NCBI RefSeq assembly: GCF_016919405.1 | Contig: NZ_CP070353.1 | Span: 1,054,001-1,118,000, forward strand | Direction: 5' to 3' | Length of the DNA: 64,000 nt | Source of the DNA: Ensifer sp. PDNC004 | GTDB taxonomy: Bacteria; Pseudomonadota; Alphaproteobacteria; Rhizobiales; Rhizobiaceae | Part shown: positions 40,687 to 50,488 of the stretch, piece after piece | Layout: each line of letters begins with the position of its first letter | How positions within the stretch are numbered: the stretch's first letter is position 1 | Translations under genes and position numbers: made by a program | The notes under the pieces: generated by a model | The model's database searches: none | Seen by the model: the letters and a program-made list of their open reading frames with translations, nothing else | What the model was told of the DNA's origin: nothing

Positions 40687-42669
40687 ATGACATCGATGAC
40701 TTCCCCGCTTCACCTCACGCGCCGCTCGCTTCTCGCGGGGGCCGCGGCCTCGTCGGCACTCGTCATGCTGCATCCATTCTCGGCGCGCGCCGCCGCGAAT
40801 CAGGCGCATCTCAGGATCATGGAATCGACGGACTTGCACGTCCACGTGTTCCCCTACGACTACTACGGCGACAAACCTAACGACACGGTCGGCCTTGCGC
40901 GCACCGCTTCGATCATCGACGCCATCCGCGCCGAAGCGACGAACTCCATCCTCGTGGATAACGGCGACTTCCTGCAGGGCAATCCGATGGGCGACTACAT
41001 CGCCTATCAGCGCGGCATGAAGGATGGCGACATCCACCCGATCGTCGCCGCCATGAACGTGCTCGGCTATGACTGCGGCACGCTCGGCAACCACGAATTC
41101 AACTATGGTCTGGACTTCATGTTCAAGGTGCTGAACGGGGCCAATTTCCCCGTGGTCTGCGCCAACCTGACGAAAGGATCGCTTGCCGCCAATGCGCGCC
41201 AGGACGAACTCTTCCTGAAGCCCTATGTCATTCTCGACCGCAAGGTGAAGGACGGTTCCGGCCAGGAGCATTCGGTCCGCGTCGGCCTCATCGGCTTCGT
41301 ACCGCCGCAGATCATGACCTGGGACGCCAAGCACCTGGAAGGCAAGGCCAACGCCCGCGACATCGTCAAGGCGGCCGAAGCCTGGGTGCCGCAGATGCGC
41401 GAAGAAGGCGCCGACATCGTCGTGGCGCTCTCGCACTCCGGTATCGGCCAGCAGGCCTATGCGGAGAACCTCGAGAACGCCTCCGTGCCGCTGGCCGCAA
41501 TCGAAGGCATCGATGCGATCGTCACCGGCCACAGCCACCTGGATTTCCCCGGACCGAAGTTCAAGGAGATTGCCGGCGTCGACAACGAGAAGGGACTGAT
41601 CTCCGGCAAGCCCGGCGTCATGGGCGGATTCTGGGGCTCGCATCTCGGCCTGATCGACCTGTTGATCGAGCGCGACGGCGGCAAATGGCGCGTCGTCAGT
41701 TCGACGAGCGAGGCACGCCCGATCTATCGCCGCGAGGACAAGAAGGTCATCGCCGAGGTCGCCGACAAGCCGGAGGTCCTGGCGGCCGCCCAGAAGGACC
41801 ACGAGGCGACGCTTGCATATGTGCGCACGCCCGTCGGCAGGACCAGTGCGCCGCTCTATTCCTACTTTGCCCTGGTTGCCGACGATCCGTCGGTGCAGAT
41901 CGTTAGCCAGGCGCAGACCTGGTACATCAAGGAGATGCTGAAGGAGACCGAACACCGCGACCTGCCGGTCCTTTCGGCGGCTGCCCCCTTCAAGGCCGGG
42001 GGTCGCGGCGGCGCCGACTACTACACCGACGTTCCGGCCGGCGACATCGCCATCAAGAACGTCGCGGATCTCTACCTCTATCCGAACACGGTGCAGGCCG
42101 TGGTCATTACCGGCGAGCAGGTACGCAACTGGCTGGAAATGTCGGCCGGCATCTTCAACGAGGTCAAGCCGGGCGCTTCCGACGCGCCGCTAATCAACGG
42201 CGGCTTCCCGTCCTACAATTTCGACGTCATCGACGGGGTCACCTATCAGATCGACCTTTCCGTACCGCCGAAGTTCGACAAGGACGGCAACACGATCAAC
42301 GCCGCCTCGAACCGCATCAAGAACCTGCAGTTCAACGGACAAGCGATTGATCCGGCCCAGAAATTCGTCGTGGCCACCAACAACTACCGCGCCGGCGGCG
42401 GCGGCAACTTCCCCGACATCGGCGCGGACAAGGTGGTCTTCGTGGCCCCCGACACCAACCGCGATGTGGTGGTGCGCTACATCATCGACCAGGGCACGAT
42501 CAACCCGTCGGCCGACGCCAACTGGACCTTCGTCCCGCTCGCAGGCACCAGCGTGACATTCGACAGCGGACCGAAGGCGCGGCAGTTCCTGGCGCAGGTG
42601 AAGGGCGTGACGATCGAGGACGCCGGTGACGCTGCCGAGGGTTTTGCGCGTTTCCGCATCAAGCTCTGA
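40687..42669 (+). CDS. cpdB: 2',3'-cyclic-nucleotide 2'-phosphodiesterase/3'-nucleotidase, Tat-exported
   Basis: 660 aa from the ATG at 40687 behind GGAGG. The N-terminus has a twin-arginine signal (TRRSLLAGAAASSALVM) ending near ARA. The metallophosphatase domain shows ESTDLHVHV, VDNGDFLQGNP, GTLGNHEFNYG and TGHSHLDFPG; the C-terminal 5'-nucleotidase domain follows. It degrades cyclic and 3'-nucleotides in the periplasm for phosphate and nucleoside recovery. Gap upstream (40453-40686) should hold the divergent promoters. Confidence 0.94.
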   Translation: MTSMTSPLHLTRRSLLAGAAASSALVMLHPFSARAAANQAHLRIMESTDLHVHVFPYDYYGDKPNDTVGLARTASIIDAIRAEATNSILVDNGDFLQGNPMGDYIAYQRGMKDGDIHPIVAAMNVLGYDCGTLGNHEFNYGLDFMFKVLNGANFPVVCANLTKGSLAANARQDELFLKPYVILDRKVKDGSGQEHSVRVGLIGFVPPQIMTWDAKHLEGKANARDIVKAAEAWVPQMREEGADIVVALSHSGIGQQAYAENLENASVPLAAIEGIDAIVTGHSHLDFPGPKFKEIAGVDNEKGLISGKPGVMGGFWGSHLGLIDLLIERDGGKWRVVSSTSEARPIYRREDKKVIAEVADKPEVLAAAQKDHEATLAYVRTPVGRTSAPLYSYFALVADDPSVQIVSQAQTWYIKEMLKETEHRDLPVLSAAAPFKAGGRGGADYYTDVPAGDIAIKNVADLYLYPNTVQAVVITGEQVRNWLEMSAGIFNEVKPGASDAPLINGGFPSYNFDVIDGVTYQIDLSVPPKFDKDGNTINAASNRIKNLQFNGQAIDPAQKFVVATNNYRAGGGGNFPDIGADKVVFVAPDTNRDVVVRYIIDQGTINPSADANWTFVPLAGTSVTFDSGPKARQFLAQVKGVTIEDAGDAAEGFARFRIKL

Positions 42670-42839
42670 GCCACGAACCGATCAGCGGGCTGCCGCTTGC
42701 GGTGGCCCACACACTTGGCACCTGGCCGATCCAGCAGGCTAAACCGCCGGCTCAAATCCGCGACGCTCTTGCCGCGAACATGAACTCACACAGGCAAGCT
42801 TCTGTTTATTTTAGACTATCTTGAAGAGACGCACGCGGC

Positions 42840-43160
42840 TCAGACCTGGCGCGACGGGGCATCGTCGGAAAACAGCGACGGGCCGGTCTGGTCGATGATC
42901 TGGCGCCCCTTGCGCAGTGCCGCGTCGATCGCGTCCTGCTCGGACGTGAAGAGATCGGCGCGGATGAAGCTACGGACCTTGGCGCCGCCTTCGGCCGAGA
43001 CTTTCTCGATGTTGCCCGCCAGACGAAACTGGGAGCCCTCGCGCATCGGCGTCGCGCGGATGGTGCAATCCGCATAGGCCTCGGATTTCCCCGGTGCTGC
43101 CTGCGTCTGGTCTTCAGAGTTGCCGGAACGGCCGAACAATTTCGAGAAAAACGATGCCAT
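42840..43160 (-). CDS. HlyU-like protein
   Basis: 106 aa from the ATG at 43160. MASFFSKLFGRSGNSED at the start, then CTIRATPMREGSQFRLAGNI and FIRADLFTSEQDAIDAALRK with RKGRQIIDQTG match the HlyU family. In vibrios HlyU activates toxin genes; the rhizobial relatives have no known role. Alone, leftward. Confidence 0.8.
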   Translation of the reverse strand: MASFFSKLFGRSGNSEDQTQAAPGKSEAYADCTIRATPMREGSQFRLAGNIEKVSAEGGAKVRSFIRADLFTSEQDAIDAALRKGRQIIDQTGPSLFSDDAPSRQV

Positions 43161-43236
43161 GCCCAAGACTTAGACGCCGCGGCCGACACTGTCAAAGCTT
43201 AAGTGCCGATATTCGACCGCGACGCCCTCACGCCGA

Positions 43237-44484
43237 TCAGATGATAAGGTTCGAGAGGATCTCGTTCTCGGTAATGTCCTGGTAGCGCAGCCCGGCAGCG
43301 TCGAAGCGAGCCTTCAGCACCGGGAAGTTCTCCGCATGTTTCGTTTCGATGCCAATCAGGATGGAACCGAAATTGCGGGCTGACTTCTTCAGATACTCGA
43401 AGCGCGAGATGTCGTCTTCGTCGCCAAGCAGGTTGAGGAAATCGCGAAGCGCGCCCGGCCGCTGCGCCATGCGCAGGATGAAGTATTTCTTGAGGCCGGC
43501 ATGGCGCATCGCCCGCTCCTTGACGTCGGGCAGACGCTCGAAATCGAAGTTGCCACCGGAAACGACCGCCACCACCGTCTTGCCCGCAAGCACCTCGGGG
43601 CCTAGCGCTTCGAGCGCCGAGATCGAAAGGGCCCCAGCCGGCTCTAGCACGACGCCTTCGACATTCAGCATGTCGACGATCGTCCGGCAGATGGCATTTT
43701 CAGCGAGCAGCATAACCTGGTCCGGCGAGAAGCGCCGCAACGCTGCAAAGTTCAGATCCCCGATCCGCCCGACGGCGGCACCGTCGACGAAGTTGTCGAC
43801 CTGGTCGAGGGTCACGACGCTGCCGGTTTCCAGGCTTTCCCGCAGGCTCGGAGCGCCCGACGGCTCGCAGAAGATGAAATGATCGGCCGCGACCTTGTCC
43901 TTGAGGTAGCCGGTGACGCCGGCGGCAAGGCCGCCACCGCCGACCGGCAGCACGACGAGATCAGGAATGACACCTTCCGGCAGTTGCCAGGCAATTTCCG
44001 CCGCGACGCTTGCCTGCCCCTCGATGATGTCGGCGTGATCGAAAGGCGGCACCATGACGCCGCCGATCGCTTCCACGTGGTCGCGGGCAGCCTTGTAGCA
44101 TTGGTCGAAGATATCGCCGACCAGCTTGATGGTGATGAATTCACCGCCGAACATCCTGGTCTTGTCGATCTTCTGCTGCGGCGTCGTCACCGGCATGAAC
44201 ACGACACCCGGAACGCCGAAATGGCGGCAGACGAAGGCGAAGCCCTGGGCATGGTTGCCGGCCGAGGCGCAGACGAAAGTCTTCCCCGAGGCGCCGGCAC
44301 CGATCGCCTTGCGGAAGAAGTTGAAGGCGCCCCTGATCTTGTAGGAGCGAACCGGCGAAAGATCCTCGCGCTTCAGATAGATGTTGGCGCCGTAGCGCGC
44401 GCTCAGGTGCTCGTTGAGCTGCAGCGGCGTCGGCGGGAAGATCTCCCGCAAGGCTTCGGTTGCGGTTTCGACATCCTGCTTCAT
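43237..44484 (-). CDS. ilvA: Threonine ammonia-lyase (threonine deaminase)
   Basis: 415 aa from the ATG at 44484; the longer frame upstream is rejected. The PLP lysine lies in SPVRSYKIRGAFNFF, the glycine loop in LPVGGGGLAAGV, and residues 335-415 form one ACT-like regulatory domain (KYFILRMAQRPGALRDFLNL). It makes 2-oxobutanoate for isoleucine synthesis and is likely feedback-controlled. Confidence 0.95.
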   Translation of the reverse strand: MKQDVETATEALREIFPPTPLQLNEHLSARYGANIYLKREDLSPVRSYKIRGAFNFFRKAIGAGASGKTFVCASAGNHAQGFAFVCRHFGVPGVVFMPVTTPQQKIDKTRMFGGEFITIKLVGDIFDQCYKAARDHVEAIGGVMVPPFDHADIIEGQASVAAEIAWQLPEGVIPDLVVLPVGGGGLAAGVTGYLKDKVAADHFIFCEPSGAPSLRESLETGSVVTLDQVDNFVDGAAVGRIGDLNFAALRRFSPDQVMLLAENAICRTIVDMLNVEGVVLEPAGALSISALEALGPEVLAGKTVVAVVSGGNFDFERLPDVKERAMRHAGLKKYFILRMAQRPGALRDFLNLLGDEDDISRFEYLKKSARNFGSILIGIETKHAENFPVLKARFDAAGLRYQDITENEILSNLII

Positions 44485-44639
44485 CACGTGCGGTCTTCCG
44501 TTGAGTTGGTCGCTGGCGGTCGCTATTGCACATCGCAACGCCCGAAGCCATGGCTTTGACTCGAATCGGGCCGACGTTGAAAATGGCGCACCGCCCAATC
44601 CACCGGCACGCCCACACTGTTCTTCCGGGAAATGAACGC

Positions 44640-46094
44640 TTGAACGCAACCCTGATCCGGCATGCCGTGCACATTTCGGCGATCCTCGGCATATACCTTG
44701 CCTGCGCCATGCTGGTGCCGGCGATGGTCGACCTTTATTACGGCCATCCGGATTGGCGCATTTTTGCCGCGTCCTCCTTCATGGTCGGCGGCCTCTCGCT
44801 TGCGACCTTCATGGCCACGCGCATGGGCCCGCCGCCTTTCTCCAAAAAGTTCGGCTTTGTTCTCGTCAACATGCTCTGGGCCGTTTTTTCGGTGGTCGGC
44901 GCGATCCCGCTCTGGCTGTCGTCCATGAAGCTCGACTTTGCCCAGGCGCTGTTCGAATCCGTCTCTGCCATCACCACGACCGGCGCGACCGTGATCGTCG
45001 GTCTCGACGATGCACCGCCGGGGCTCCTGCTCTGGCGTTCGCTTTTGTGCTGGCTCGGCGGCATCGGCATCGTCGTGCTTGGCCTGTTCATCATCCCCTA
45101 TCTCAGGGTCGGCGGTATGTCGTTCTTCAAGATGGAGTCCTCCGACACCAGCGACAAACCCTTTGCTCGCCTCGCAAGCTTCAGCCGCGCCTTCCTGGCG
45201 GTCTATGTGGTCATCACCCTTCTCTGCGCGATCGGCTATTTCCTGACCGGCATGAACCGCTTCGATGCGATCAACCATGCGATGTCGACGGTGGCGACGG
45301 GAGGCTTTTCCACCCATGACGCATCCTTCGCCTATTTCGGCAGCATTCCGCTGCTCTGGACCGCCACCTTCTTCATGGCGCTTTGCAGCCTGCCCTTCTC
45401 GATCCTGATCGTGCTCGTCGCCCGCGGCAGGCTCGATGCCCTGCGCGACCCGCAGATCATCGTATTTCTCGGTTATCTCTCAGCCTTCTCGATTGCCGTC
45501 GCCATCTACCACCGGCTCGCCAATGGCGTCGAATTCCATCTGGCGCTGGCGCACTCCTTCTTCAACATCACCTCGATCCTCTCGACGAGCGGCTATGCCA
45601 GCCAAGACTACACCCTCTGGGGGCCCTTCGTGATCATCGCCGCCTTCATCGCCACCTTCATGGGCGGGTGTTCCGGCTCGACCGCCGGCGGCATCAAGGC
45701 CTATCGCTTCATCGTGCTCTTCAACGCGATCCGGTCGGGCCTGAACAAACTCGTCTATCCGAATGCGATCTATGCGGTGCGCTATGGCAAGAACACGGTC
45801 GATGCCGACACGCAGCGCGCCATCTTCCTGTTCTTCATCACCTATATCCTGCTCTGGGTACTCGGCAGTCTCGCCATGGGCGCCCTCGGCTACGATCTGG
45901 TCACGGCGACCTCGGCGGTCATTACCTGCCTCTCCAATGTCGGCCCGGGCCTTGGTCCTATCATCGGCCCGGCCGGCAACTTCTCGACGCTCGGCGATCC
46001 CGAGCTCTACCTGCTGTCGCTGATGATGCTACTCGGTCGTCTCGAAGTGCTGACCGTGTTGGTAATCCTGACGCCGGTCTTCTGGAAGCATTGA
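44640..46094 (+). CDS. trkH: Trk potassium uptake protein TrkH
   Basis: 484 aa from a TTG at 44640 with GGGAAATG upstream; that length equals typical TrkH. An in-frame ATG at 44583 is possible. The four pore loops are visible as SVSAITTTGATVIVGL, STVATGGFSTHDASFA, TSILSTSGYASQDYT and ITCLSNVGPGLGPII. It forms the membrane channel for potassium, working with a TrkA gating protein that is not encoded here. Confidence 0.93.
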   Translation: MNATLIRHAVHISAILGIYLACAMLVPAMVDLYYGHPDWRIFAASSFMVGGLSLATFMATRMGPPPFSKKFGFVLVNMLWAVFSVVGAIPLWLSSMKLDFAQALFESVSAITTTGATVIVGLDDAPPGLLLWRSLLCWLGGIGIVVLGLFIIPYLRVGGMSFFKMESSDTSDKPFARLASFSRAFLAVYVVITLLCAIGYFLTGMNRFDAINHAMSTVATGGFSTHDASFAYFGSIPLLWTATFFMALCSLPFSILIVLVARGRLDALRDPQIIVFLGYLSAFSIAVAIYHRLANGVEFHLALAHSFFNITSILSTSGYASQDYTLWGPFVIIAAFIATFMGGCSGSTAGGIKAYRFIVLFNAIRSGLNKLVYPNAIYAVRYGKNTVDADTQRAIFLFFITYILLWVLGSLAMGALGYDLVTATSAVITCLSNVGPGLGPIIGPAGNFSTLGDPELYLLSLMMLLGRLEVLTVLVILTPVFWKH

Positions 46095-46175
46095 CCATTC
46101 GCCTCGCGGCCCTATCGTCTTGACTCGGTGCAGCAGATGCCGAATGTCGGTCGAAACCGGCGATGGGGGAACGTC

Positions 46176-46766
46176 ATGGTGAAACATATACGTCGTCTGG
46201 CGGTGCTGACCACCGCCATGGCGCTTTCGGCGGGGCTCGTCGCCCATGCCGGCCCGCTTGCCGACGCGGCGGTGCAGGCCGAAAAGCTCGCGGCATCCGG
46301 CGACGCGGCGAAGGCCCATGAGCTGCTCCGCCAGGCGATGAGCGACTTCTCGCAAACGCTGCCGCTGGCGATCGGCAAGGCGGTTTTCGTGACCAAGGCG
46401 CCGACCGGCTACGCCATGTACGACCCGCGCGAGGGCGCGGTCTTCAAGGAGGGGGAGTCGCTGATCTCCTATATCGAGCCGATTGGCCTCACCTGGAAGG
46501 ATTCGGCAACGAAGGGCCAACTCGAAAGCCACTTCACCGTCGACTTCGATATTCTCAACCCGAAGGGCGACGTGCTCGCGGGCCAGAAGGCGTTCGGTGA
46601 TTTCACCTTCACCGGCCACCTCAGAAACCAGGAAATCTATTCGACGCTGACCATCGACGTCTCCGGTGCTCCCGCCGGCGACTATGTGCTGCGCTTCCAC
46701 TTCAATGACGTCAACAGCGGCAAAACCGCCAGCGTCGACCAACCGTTCAAGATTGCCGGACCGTAA
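46176..46766 (+). CDS. Exported protein of unknown function
   Basis: 196 aa from the ATG at 46176 behind GGGGGAACG. A signal peptide (MVKHIRRLAVLTTAMALSAG to about AHA) precedes a helical segment and a beta-rich domain (ESHFTVDFDILNPKGDVLAG, GDYVLRFHFNDVNSGKTASV). Probably periplasmic. No family recognised. Confidence 0.75.
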   Translation: MVKHIRRLAVLTTAMALSAGLVAHAGPLADAAVQAEKLAASGDAAKAHELLRQAMSDFSQTLPLAIGKAVFVTKAPTGYAMYDPREGAVFKEGESLISYIEPIGLTWKDSATKGQLESHFTVDFDILNPKGDVLAGQKAFGDFTFTGHLRNQEIYSTLTIDVSGAPAGDYVLRFHFNDVNSGKTASVDQPFKIAGP

Positions 46767-46770
46767 TACC

Positions 46771-47475
46771 ATGCCCCACGCAGTAACGACCGTCGGCTTC
46801 GATGCCGACGATACACTCTGGCAGAACGAGCAGTTCTTCCGGCTGACGGAAGCGCGCTTCGCCGAGCTTCTGAGCGCCCACACGGACACCGAACACCTGT
46901 CGGAGCGGCTGCTTGCGGCGGAGAAGCGCAACCTCGGCCTCTACGGCTTCGGCATCAAGGGCTTCGTGCTCTCCATGGTCGAAACCGCCGTCGACGTCAC
47001 CGATGGCAAGGTGCCCTCCTCGGTCATCGCCGAGATCCTCGCCGCCGGGCGCGACATGCTCGTGCACCCGGTTGAGCCGCTGCCGCATGTCAAGGAAACG
47101 CTCGAAGCACTTCACGGTCACTTTCGCCTTGTCATGATCACAAAGGGCGATCTCTTCGACCAGGAGCGCAAGCTCGCCGCCTCCGGCCTTGGCGACTATT
47201 TCGACGCCATCGAGATCGTCAGCGACAAGACCGTCGCCACCTACGAGCGCATCTTCAAACGTCACGGCGACGGGGCGCTGAAAAGCATGATGGTCGGCAA
47301 TTCGCTGAAGTCGGATATCGTGCCTGCACTCGGTGCGGGAAGCTGGGGTGTCTATGTCCCACACGCGCTCACCTGGTCTTTCGAGCATCACGACAAGCCG
47401 GAGACGCATCCGAGGTTTCGCGAGATCGAGCATCTCGGCGGGTTGAGCATGATCCTGGAACGATTGACCCCTTAA
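46771..47475 (+). CDS. HAD-family hydrolase
   Basis: 234 aa. The catalytic motifs are GFDADDTLWQN (motif I, Asp nucleophile), VMITKGDL (motif II), and MVGNSLKSDIVPALGAG (motif IV). It is a soluble phosphatase-like enzyme of unknown substrate, close in length to YjjG-type nucleotidases. Four bases after the exported protein, likely the same transcript. Confidence 0.88.
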   Translation: MPHAVTTVGFDADDTLWQNEQFFRLTEARFAELLSAHTDTEHLSERLLAAEKRNLGLYGFGIKGFVLSMVETAVDVTDGKVPSSVIAEILAAGRDMLVHPVEPLPHVKETLEALHGHFRLVMITKGDLFDQERKLAASGLGDYFDAIEIVSDKTVATYERIFKRHGDGALKSMMVGNSLKSDIVPALGAGSWGVYVPHALTWSFEHHDKPETHPRFREIEHLGGLSMILERLTP

Positions 47476-47593
47476 GAGCCGGTAACAAGTGCCCGAGCGA
47501 TCAACAACCACAGGCGGAAACATTTAGCTACCGCACGCGAATCATCATATTTTCACGCATTGTTTTCAGTTTAGGGGAAGACCGTTCGCGCAA

Positions 47594-47838
47594 TTGGTTG
47601 GTGCAGCGATTTCGATGGTGCTGGTGGGCATGCTCATTGGATGGCTGCTGCGGAAGGTTTCGGCTTTGAGCGTCTTTTCCTCGCGCCTCGCGGGTTTGGC
47701 GGTTCTGTTGTTTGCCGCACCGCCATCTACTCGTTCAATTCGGGCTGGCCGTTTGTCGACGCGTTTATCGTCTACGGCCTTGGGGCACTGATTGCCGCGG
47801 CCGTCTTTCGCTTCATGAAGACGAGAGAACGCGCCTAA
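47594..47838 (+). pseudogene. Frameshifted small membrane protein gene
   Basis: The first part, in one frame from a TTG at 47594, reads like a membrane protein start (GAAISMVLVGMLIGWLLRKV, then RLAGLAVLLFA); after about 47710 membrane-protein character moves to the next frame (TAIYSFNSGWPFVDAFIVYG, LGALIAAAVFRFMKTRERA). Together they give a plausible two- to three-span protein of about 80 aa. Either a real broken gene or a sequencing error of one base. The start is uncertain. Confidence 0.45.
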
Positions 47839-47899
47839 GCGCATTGTCCACCCCGATCACCCTTGACTGTTTGGCCTAAGTGTTTGATCTAGGCTGCAT

Positions 47900-47984
47900 G
47901 CGGGCGTGGCGAAACTGGTAGACGCAAGGGACTTAAAATCCCTCGGCCTTGGCTGTACGGGTTCGACCCCCGTCGCCCGCACCA
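47900..47984 (+). tRNA. tRNA-Leu (anticodon TAA)
   Basis: 85 nt with CCA encoded and a long variable arm. GCGGGCG pairs with CGCCCGC, the anticodon loop is CTTAAAA, and the T arm is GGGTTCGACCCC. Class II shape, typical of leucine tRNAs. Confidence 0.97.
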
Positions 47985-48068
47985 GACAAACGGATTTCAG
48001 GATCAATAGGTAGCGCACGTCAGACTGTCACTCTGCAGTGACAGGCTTACGCGGCAAAGAGCGACCGC

Positions 48069-48287
48069 TCAGTTGTTGTAGTAGTAACAATCGCATTCCG
48101 CCTGGTAGGCGTCGTCGTGCCAGACGCGGACGGCGAGTTTCGTTGCGCATCCCTGGTTTTCCAGCCTGAGGCCGAGAAGCGAGACCGCTGCCGCCTTCGA
48201 ATTGGGGGCGTCCACCTCGATTGCCGATCCGACCTGGTGGACACCCTGCCGCGGGGTCCAGGTGAAGATCTGAACGCTGTAGTGCAT
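48069..48287 (-). CDS. Small conserved protein of unknown function
   Basis: 72 aa from the ATG at 48287 behind CGGAGG. Sequence MHYSVQIFTWTPRQGVHQVG then VDAPNSKAAAVSLLGLRLEN, ending CDCYYYNN with two cysteines. No family recognised. Followed by an AT-poor gap before tRNA-Leu. Confidence 0.65.
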   Translation of the reverse strand: MHYSVQIFTWTPRQGVHQVGSAIEVDAPNSKAAAVSLLGLRLENQGCATKLAVRVWHDDAYQAECDCYYYNN

Positions 48288-48368
48288 CGAATATCCTCCG
48301 TGGGAGAGATGGTGTGCACGCAATACTAAACGCTATGTGTTCGCAATGAGCCGGTCGCCTTGACCGTT

Positions 48369-48611
48369 TCAGCCGTCTTCGACGGTTGCTTCAGGACGAT
48401 CGCCGCCATCCGTGTGTTCGAAGTGCCAGTGGCCCTCTTCGTCCTGGAAGCTGATCTCCTCGTCGTCGCCGCCGACCTGCTGTTCGGCGGCGGCGGCCTT
48501 GGCGGCGGCAAGCGCCGTTTCGCGGCTGGGAAAGGGTTCCGAATAGGCGTCGGCGGCCTTGTAGGCCCATCCGCCGTCATGAGGAACGATGGTGTAAGTA
48601 ATCCGCGCCAT
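48369..48611 (-). CDS. DUF2188-like small protein
   Basis: 80 aa from the ATG at 48611 behind GGGAGGG. ITYTIVPHDGGWAYKAADAY and SRETALAAAKAAAAEQQVGG, with an acidic/aromatic end, fit a DUF2188-type protein. Function unknown. Confidence 0.7.
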   Translation of the reverse strand: MARITYTIVPHDGGWAYKAADAYSEPFPSRETALAAAKAAAAEQQVGGDDEEISFQDEEGHWHFEHTDGGDRPEATVEDG

Positions 48612-48788
48612 GCTTCCCTCCCAATAATCCGAAAGACGTTCCCGTCTTCGGCGGGCCGTTGCCGCACAGCCCCGCATTCCTCCTCGTCAAAGGCATACTC
48701 AATGCCGAACGCCGCGGATATTAGCACAAGTGTGGTACGAATTGCCACATTCGCGAATCACCCGGAAAGGCTAGCCGTCAAACGAAAA

Positions 48789-48812
48789 GGCGGCCCCTTG
48801 CGGCGCCGCCTA
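48789..48812 (-). terminator. Terminator after wrbA
   Basis: Leftward strand: GGCGGC pairs with GCCGCC over an 11-base loop and is followed by TTTTCGTTTG, about 30 bases beyond the wrbA stop. Confidence 0.7.
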
Positions 48813-48840
48813 AACTCTTGAAACTATTGCGTCGAGATGA

Positions 48841-49440
48841 TCAGGCCGAAAGCTTGGCGGCGATCTTGGCGACGTGCGCGCCCTGGAAGCGGGCAGCCTG
48901 GAGCTCGACCTCGGACGGCTGGCGCGAGCCGTCCGCATCGGTGATCGTCGAGGCGCCATAGGGCGAGCCGCCCTTGATCTCGTCGAGGCCCATCTGACCC
49001 TGGAAGGCATAGGGAAGACCAGCGACAACCATGCCGTGGTGCATCAGCGTCGGGATGAAGCCGAGGATGGTGGATTCCTGACCGCCATGCTGGGTGGCCG
49101 AGGACGTGAAGACCGAACCGACCTTGCCGACCAGCTTGCCAGAGGCCCACAGGCTGCCGGTCTGATCAATGAAGTTGCGCATCTGCGAGGCCACGGTGCC
49201 AAAGCGCGTGCCGGCGCCGAAGATGATCGCGTCGTATTGGGCAAGCTCTTCGACATGGGCGACCGGCGCGGCCTGGTCGAGCTTGAAGTGAGAGGCCTTG
49301 GCGACCTCGGCCGGCACCAGTTCCGGAACGCGCTTGACGTCGACTTCGGCCCCCGCAGACTTCGCACCTTCGGCCACGGCGTAAGCCATGGTTTCGATAT
49401 GTCCGTATGCCGAATAATAGAGAACGAGAACCTTGGCCAT
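48841..49440 (-). CDS. wrbA: NAD(P)H:quinone oxidoreductase WrbA
   Basis: 199 aa, family length. The FMN site is [15 protein letters not shown] at the N-terminus; [20 protein letters not shown] and [14 protein letters not shown] are diagnostic of WrbA. Two-electron quinone reduction in the cytoplasm avoids radicals. AGGAGCAATT lies before the ATG. Confidence 0.96.
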   Translation of the reverse strand: MAKVLVLYYSAYGHIETMAYAVAEGAKSAGAEVDVKRVPELVPAEVAKASHFKLDQAAPVAHVEELAQYDAIIFGAGTRFGTVASQMRNFIDQTGSLWASGKLVGKVGSVFTSSATQHGGQESTILGFIPTLMHHGMVVAGLPYAFQGQMGLDEIKGGSPYGASTITDADGSRQPSEVELQAARFQGAHVAKIAAKLSA

Positions 49441-49603
49441 AATTGCTCCTTTGGATACAAGCGATCCCACTTGATCACTGCTGCGCGGAAGATTTATCAA
49501 AATGCAGCCGCATGCCAGGAGCCGTCCGGGAAACAGACTGTTCTCGCAATGTGAACAATAATAATTCACTGTTAAATGACTGACTAACAAACAGGATCAC
49601 CCG

Positions 49604-50359
49604 ATGAGCACCATAAAAGTCGTCACTGCCGCCATGGTCGCCATCGGCGACGAACTTTTGTCGGGGCGAACCAAGGACAAGAACATCGGCCACCTCGCCG
49701 ACATGATGACGATGGTCGGCATCGACCTCAAGGAAGTGCGGATCGTCGCCGACGACGAAGTGGCGATCGTCGAGGCGATCAATGCGGTGCGCAGCCGCTA
49801 CGATTACGTCTTTACCTCCGGCGGCATCGGCCCGACTCATGACGACATCACCGCCGACGCGGTGTCGCGCGCCTTCGGCGTCGAATGCGTCTACGAGCCG
49901 GAGGCGATGGCGCTGCTCGGCGCCATGTACGAACGCCGCAACATGGAGTTTACCGACGCGCGCAAGCGCATGGCGCGCATGCCACTCGGTGCACGCCATA
50001 TCCCGAACCCGGTATCGACAGCGCCGGGCTTCGCCATCGGCAACGTGCATGTCATGGCCGGCGTTCCGCAGGTCTTCCAGGCCATGCTCGACGCGCTGCT
50101 GCCCGGTCTGAATGTCGGCTCACCCCTCCTCTCCCGCACCGTACGCTCGCCCTTCGGCGAGGGAGATATCGGCAGCCCGCTGACCGAAGTGCAGAAGAAC
50201 CATCCGGAGACGAGCATCGGCTCCTACCCGAAATTTGACGGCAAGACCTTCTCGACGGATATCGTCGTGCGGGCCCGCGATCCGGAAGCGCTTGCTGCAG
50301 CGGAGGCTGATGTCCAGGCGATGATCCAGGCAATCGCCGACGCGCGGGCAAAGGGATAG
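49604..50359 (+). CDS. MoaB/Mog-domain protein (CinA N-terminal type)
   Basis: 251 aa. VTAAMVAIGDELLSGRTKDK at the start and FTSGGIGPTHDDITADAVSR are molybdopterin-binding domain signatures shared with CinA. The second CinA domain (NMN amidase) is absent. Role not established: a molybdenum cofactor step or nucleotide hydrolysis are both known for relatives. Confidence 0.9.
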   Translation: MSTIKVVTAAMVAIGDELLSGRTKDKNIGHLADMMTMVGIDLKEVRIVADDEVAIVEAINAVRSRYDYVFTSGGIGPTHDDITADAVSRAFGVECVYEPEAMALLGAMYERRNMEFTDARKRMARMPLGARHIPNPVSTAPGFAIGNVHVMAGVPQVFQAMLDALLPGLNVGSPLLSRTVRSPFGEGDIGSPLTEVQKNHPETSIGSYPKFDGKTFSTDIVVRARDPEALAAAEADVQAMIQAIADARAKG

Positions 50360-50488
50360 CGCGAAGCCCTTGCACTCAAGGCCTCAATGCCGTTATTGCA
50401 TGTCGGCAAATCAGGATGACGCGTTCCCGCCTGCCCGATCTGCCGGACGCTTCGCCTTACCCTCGTTCAGACAAGCCGGAGCCCACCC

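Noticed and set aside
42690..42725. Possible terminator after cpdB
   Set aside because: The stem has an internal mismatch and is followed by CACAC rather than T residues.
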